5,929 nucleotides of DNA, from positions 1 through 5,929 of the forward strand of contig CAKTSC010000103.1 in the NCBI GenBank assembly GCA_934597465.1, given 5' to 3'. Each line of letters starts with the position of its first letter. Positions within the stretch are counted from its first letter, which is position 1. The translations under genes and the position numbers were made by a program. Shown in pieces: positions 5,158 to 5,929 of the stretch. The notes beneath the pieces are model-generated. The model saw only the letters and a program-made list of their open reading frames with translations, was not told the DNA's origin and did not search any database. This DNA is from an uncultured Dysosmobacter sp. Lineage in GTDB: Bacteria; Bacillota; Clostridia; Oscillospirales; Oscillospiraceae.

Positions 5158-5160
5158 CAA
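5143..5160 (-). promoter_or_regulatory. Putative Rex (redox-sensing repressor) operator
   Basis: The minus strand reads TTGTTGAAAGTCTGACAA. The clostridial Rex consensus from the literature is TTGTTAA-N4-TTAACAA; this site matches 11 of 14 defined positions with the correct 4-base spacer and conserved outer TTGT and ACAA. It overlaps the -35 box, the position expected for repression. Rex is released by high NADH, which would induce H2 formation when reductant builds up. Regulation is inferred; no rex gene is in the window. Confidence 0.5.
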
Positions 5161-5522
5161 TCTTCCCTCCACAAAACGCAGAAAAACCCGGTGGGTACCC
5201 GTTCTATTCCCGGCGTTTTCCCGGAAACGGACGGGAAGCGGGGGGATTCCGGTAAGATCCGGGCGGAAAGCCCCTCTCCCGGGCATGGCGAAAGGCGGGG
5301 ACTGTTCCTGAAACAGTCCCCGCCTTTCCGAAGGAGAACGCAGAATCCACACCGGGGCGTGAGGGTAACGCCCCGCGGAGGGAGGCGGCTCGTTTCCTCC
5401 CGTCCTGGATACATCCTACCAGAGAAAGCTGAAAGGAAGCTTGAAAAGCTGTGAACATTTTTCCGCCGCCCCGGCCGCAGGCGGGGCGGCGGAAAACAGG
5501 GCGCGGCGGCGGGGACGGCGCG
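5158..5522. other. Non-coding region between ftsH terminator and hydrogenase promoter, with three structured patches
   Basis: No convincing gene is seen; the frame at 5143-5454 (plus) has no ribosome binding site and crosses hairpins. A perfect 17-bp stem (5290-5306 with 5312-5328, loop CCTGA) has no T-run on either side. At 5345-5410 a possible three-way junction can be drawn: ATCCA/TGGAT outside, a CGGGGCGT/ACGCCCCG arm (5353-5360 with 5368-5375) and a GGGAGG/CCTCCC arm (5380-5385 with 5396-5401). A third hairpin, TTTTCCGCCGCCCCG with its complement (5459-5473 with 5482-5496), also lacks a T-run. An unrecognised small RNA is possible but unproven. Confidence 0.5.
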
Positions 5523-5556
5523 AAAAAGCAGACGTGCTCCGCACGTCTGCTTTTTT
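5523..5556. terminator. Intrinsic terminator of ftsH
   Basis: AAAAAGCAGACGTGC (5523-5537), loop TCC, and GCACGTCTGCTTTTT (5541-5555) form a perfect 15-bp stem ending in T-runs on both strands. It begins 13 bases beyond the ftsH stop codon, as expected for the end of that minus-strand transcript. The symmetry would also stop plus-strand transcription. Confidence 0.92.
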
Positions 5557-5569
5557 CAGAGGCAGGGTC

Positions 5570-5929
5570 TCAGGGGGCGTCGGGGGCATCGGGATCCCCG
5601 GGCTCCTCCGGAGCCGGGGCTTCCCCGGAAGCGGGCGCTTCCGGCTCCCCGGCGGGTTCGGGCTCCCTGGGAGCGGCGGGGTCTTCCGGCTCCCCGGACT
5701 GGGGGGCCTCGATCTTCTCGGAGATCATGTGGACTTTCCGGGCGGCGGGCTCGATGACCTCCGGCTGGGAGGGGCGGAAGCCGTCCTGAAGGCCGTGGGG
5801 CTCGGTGGAGGCGTAGGCGTCCTCCACGGTGGCGGGATCCCGGCCCTCCAGAATGGCCACCATCTCGCCGCCGGTGATGGTCTCCTTCTCCAGGAGGTAG
5901 GCCACCACCTTGTCCATGTCCTCCCGGCT
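5570..5929 (-). CDS. ftsH: FtsH ATP-dependent zinc metalloprotease, C-terminal end (runs off right edge)
   Basis: FtsH is a membrane-anchored AAA+ protease that degrades misfolded membrane proteins and some regulators. Only the last 119 residues are present, starting SREDMDKVVAYLLEKETITG, with the stop at 5570-5572. The segment YLLEKETITGGEMVAILEGRD matches the helical end of the FtsH protease domain (typically a YLLExExIxGxE-like pattern). The AAA domain and HEXXH zinc site lie outside the window, so the assignment rests on this tail alone. After it come about 35 less conserved residues and then a final stretch of about 45 residues that is nearly all Ala, Pro, Glu, Gly, Asp and Ser, probably a disordered acidic tail. 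A terminator lies 13 bases past the stop. Confidence 0.85.
   Translation of the reverse strand, partial: SREDMDKVVAYLLEKETITGGEMVAILEGRDPATVEDAYASTEPHGLQDGFRPSQPEVIEPAARKVHMISEKIEAPQSGEPEDPAAPREPEPAGEPEAPASGEAPAPEEPGDPDAPDAP

Noticed and set aside
5354..5400. T-box-like wording on the plus strand (GAGGGTAACGCCCCGCGG)
   Set aside because: The UGGN core is absent, no specifier hairpin is visible, and no plus-strand gene follows; the next gene, ftsH, is on the minus strand.

Overview
The window looks like chromosomal DNA from a GC-rich anaerobic member of the Clostridia, most likely an Oscillospiraceae-type gut bacterium. This rests on the strong GC-biased codon use, AGGAGG-type ribosome binding sites, sigma-A promoters with 17-bp spacers, an SLH-domain exported protein, a monomeric [FeFe]-hydrogenase, and a type of intergenic palindromic repeat clutter I associate with these genomes. 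The taxon is an inference; no 16S or other marker is present.

Layout. Positions 1-861 (minus strand) hold the N-terminal 287 residues of the RecJ exonuclease, starting at GTG and running off the left edge. Positions 862-2039 are about 1.2 kb of non-coding DNA between the divergent recJ and SLH genes. It holds a promoter at each end and, between them, a dense mosaic of hairpins, palindromes, an inverted repeat pair and two adjacent 7-bp tandem arrays. Positions 2040-3464 (plus) encode a secreted protein with three SLH domains and a C-terminal domain that resembles a GH18 (YaaH/chitinase-like) barrel whose acidic catalytic motif is gone. A near-perfect hairpin at 3487-3521 lies between this gene and the convergent gene at 3556-5070 (minus), a 504-residue group B-like [FeFe]-hydrogenase with ferredoxin-type Fe-S motifs and all H-cluster cysteines. 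Its sigma-A promoter is overlapped by an 18-bp site resembling a Rex (NADH/NAD+ sensor) operator. Positions 5158-5522 are non-coding with several hairpins, then a strong terminator at 5523-5556. Positions 5570-5929 (minus) are the C-terminal end of FtsH, with an Ala/Pro/Glu-rich acidic tail.

The genes do not form one pathway. RecJ (DNA repair) and FtsH (membrane protein quality control) are housekeeping genes cut by the window edges. Between them lie two single-gene units, each with its own promoter and sharing one bidirectional terminator. The points most worth checking are the putative Rex control of the hydrogenase, the apparently inactive GH18-like domain on an SLH protein, and the structured repeat mosaic. 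No CRISPR array, complete transposon, phage gene, tRNA or rRNA was seen.
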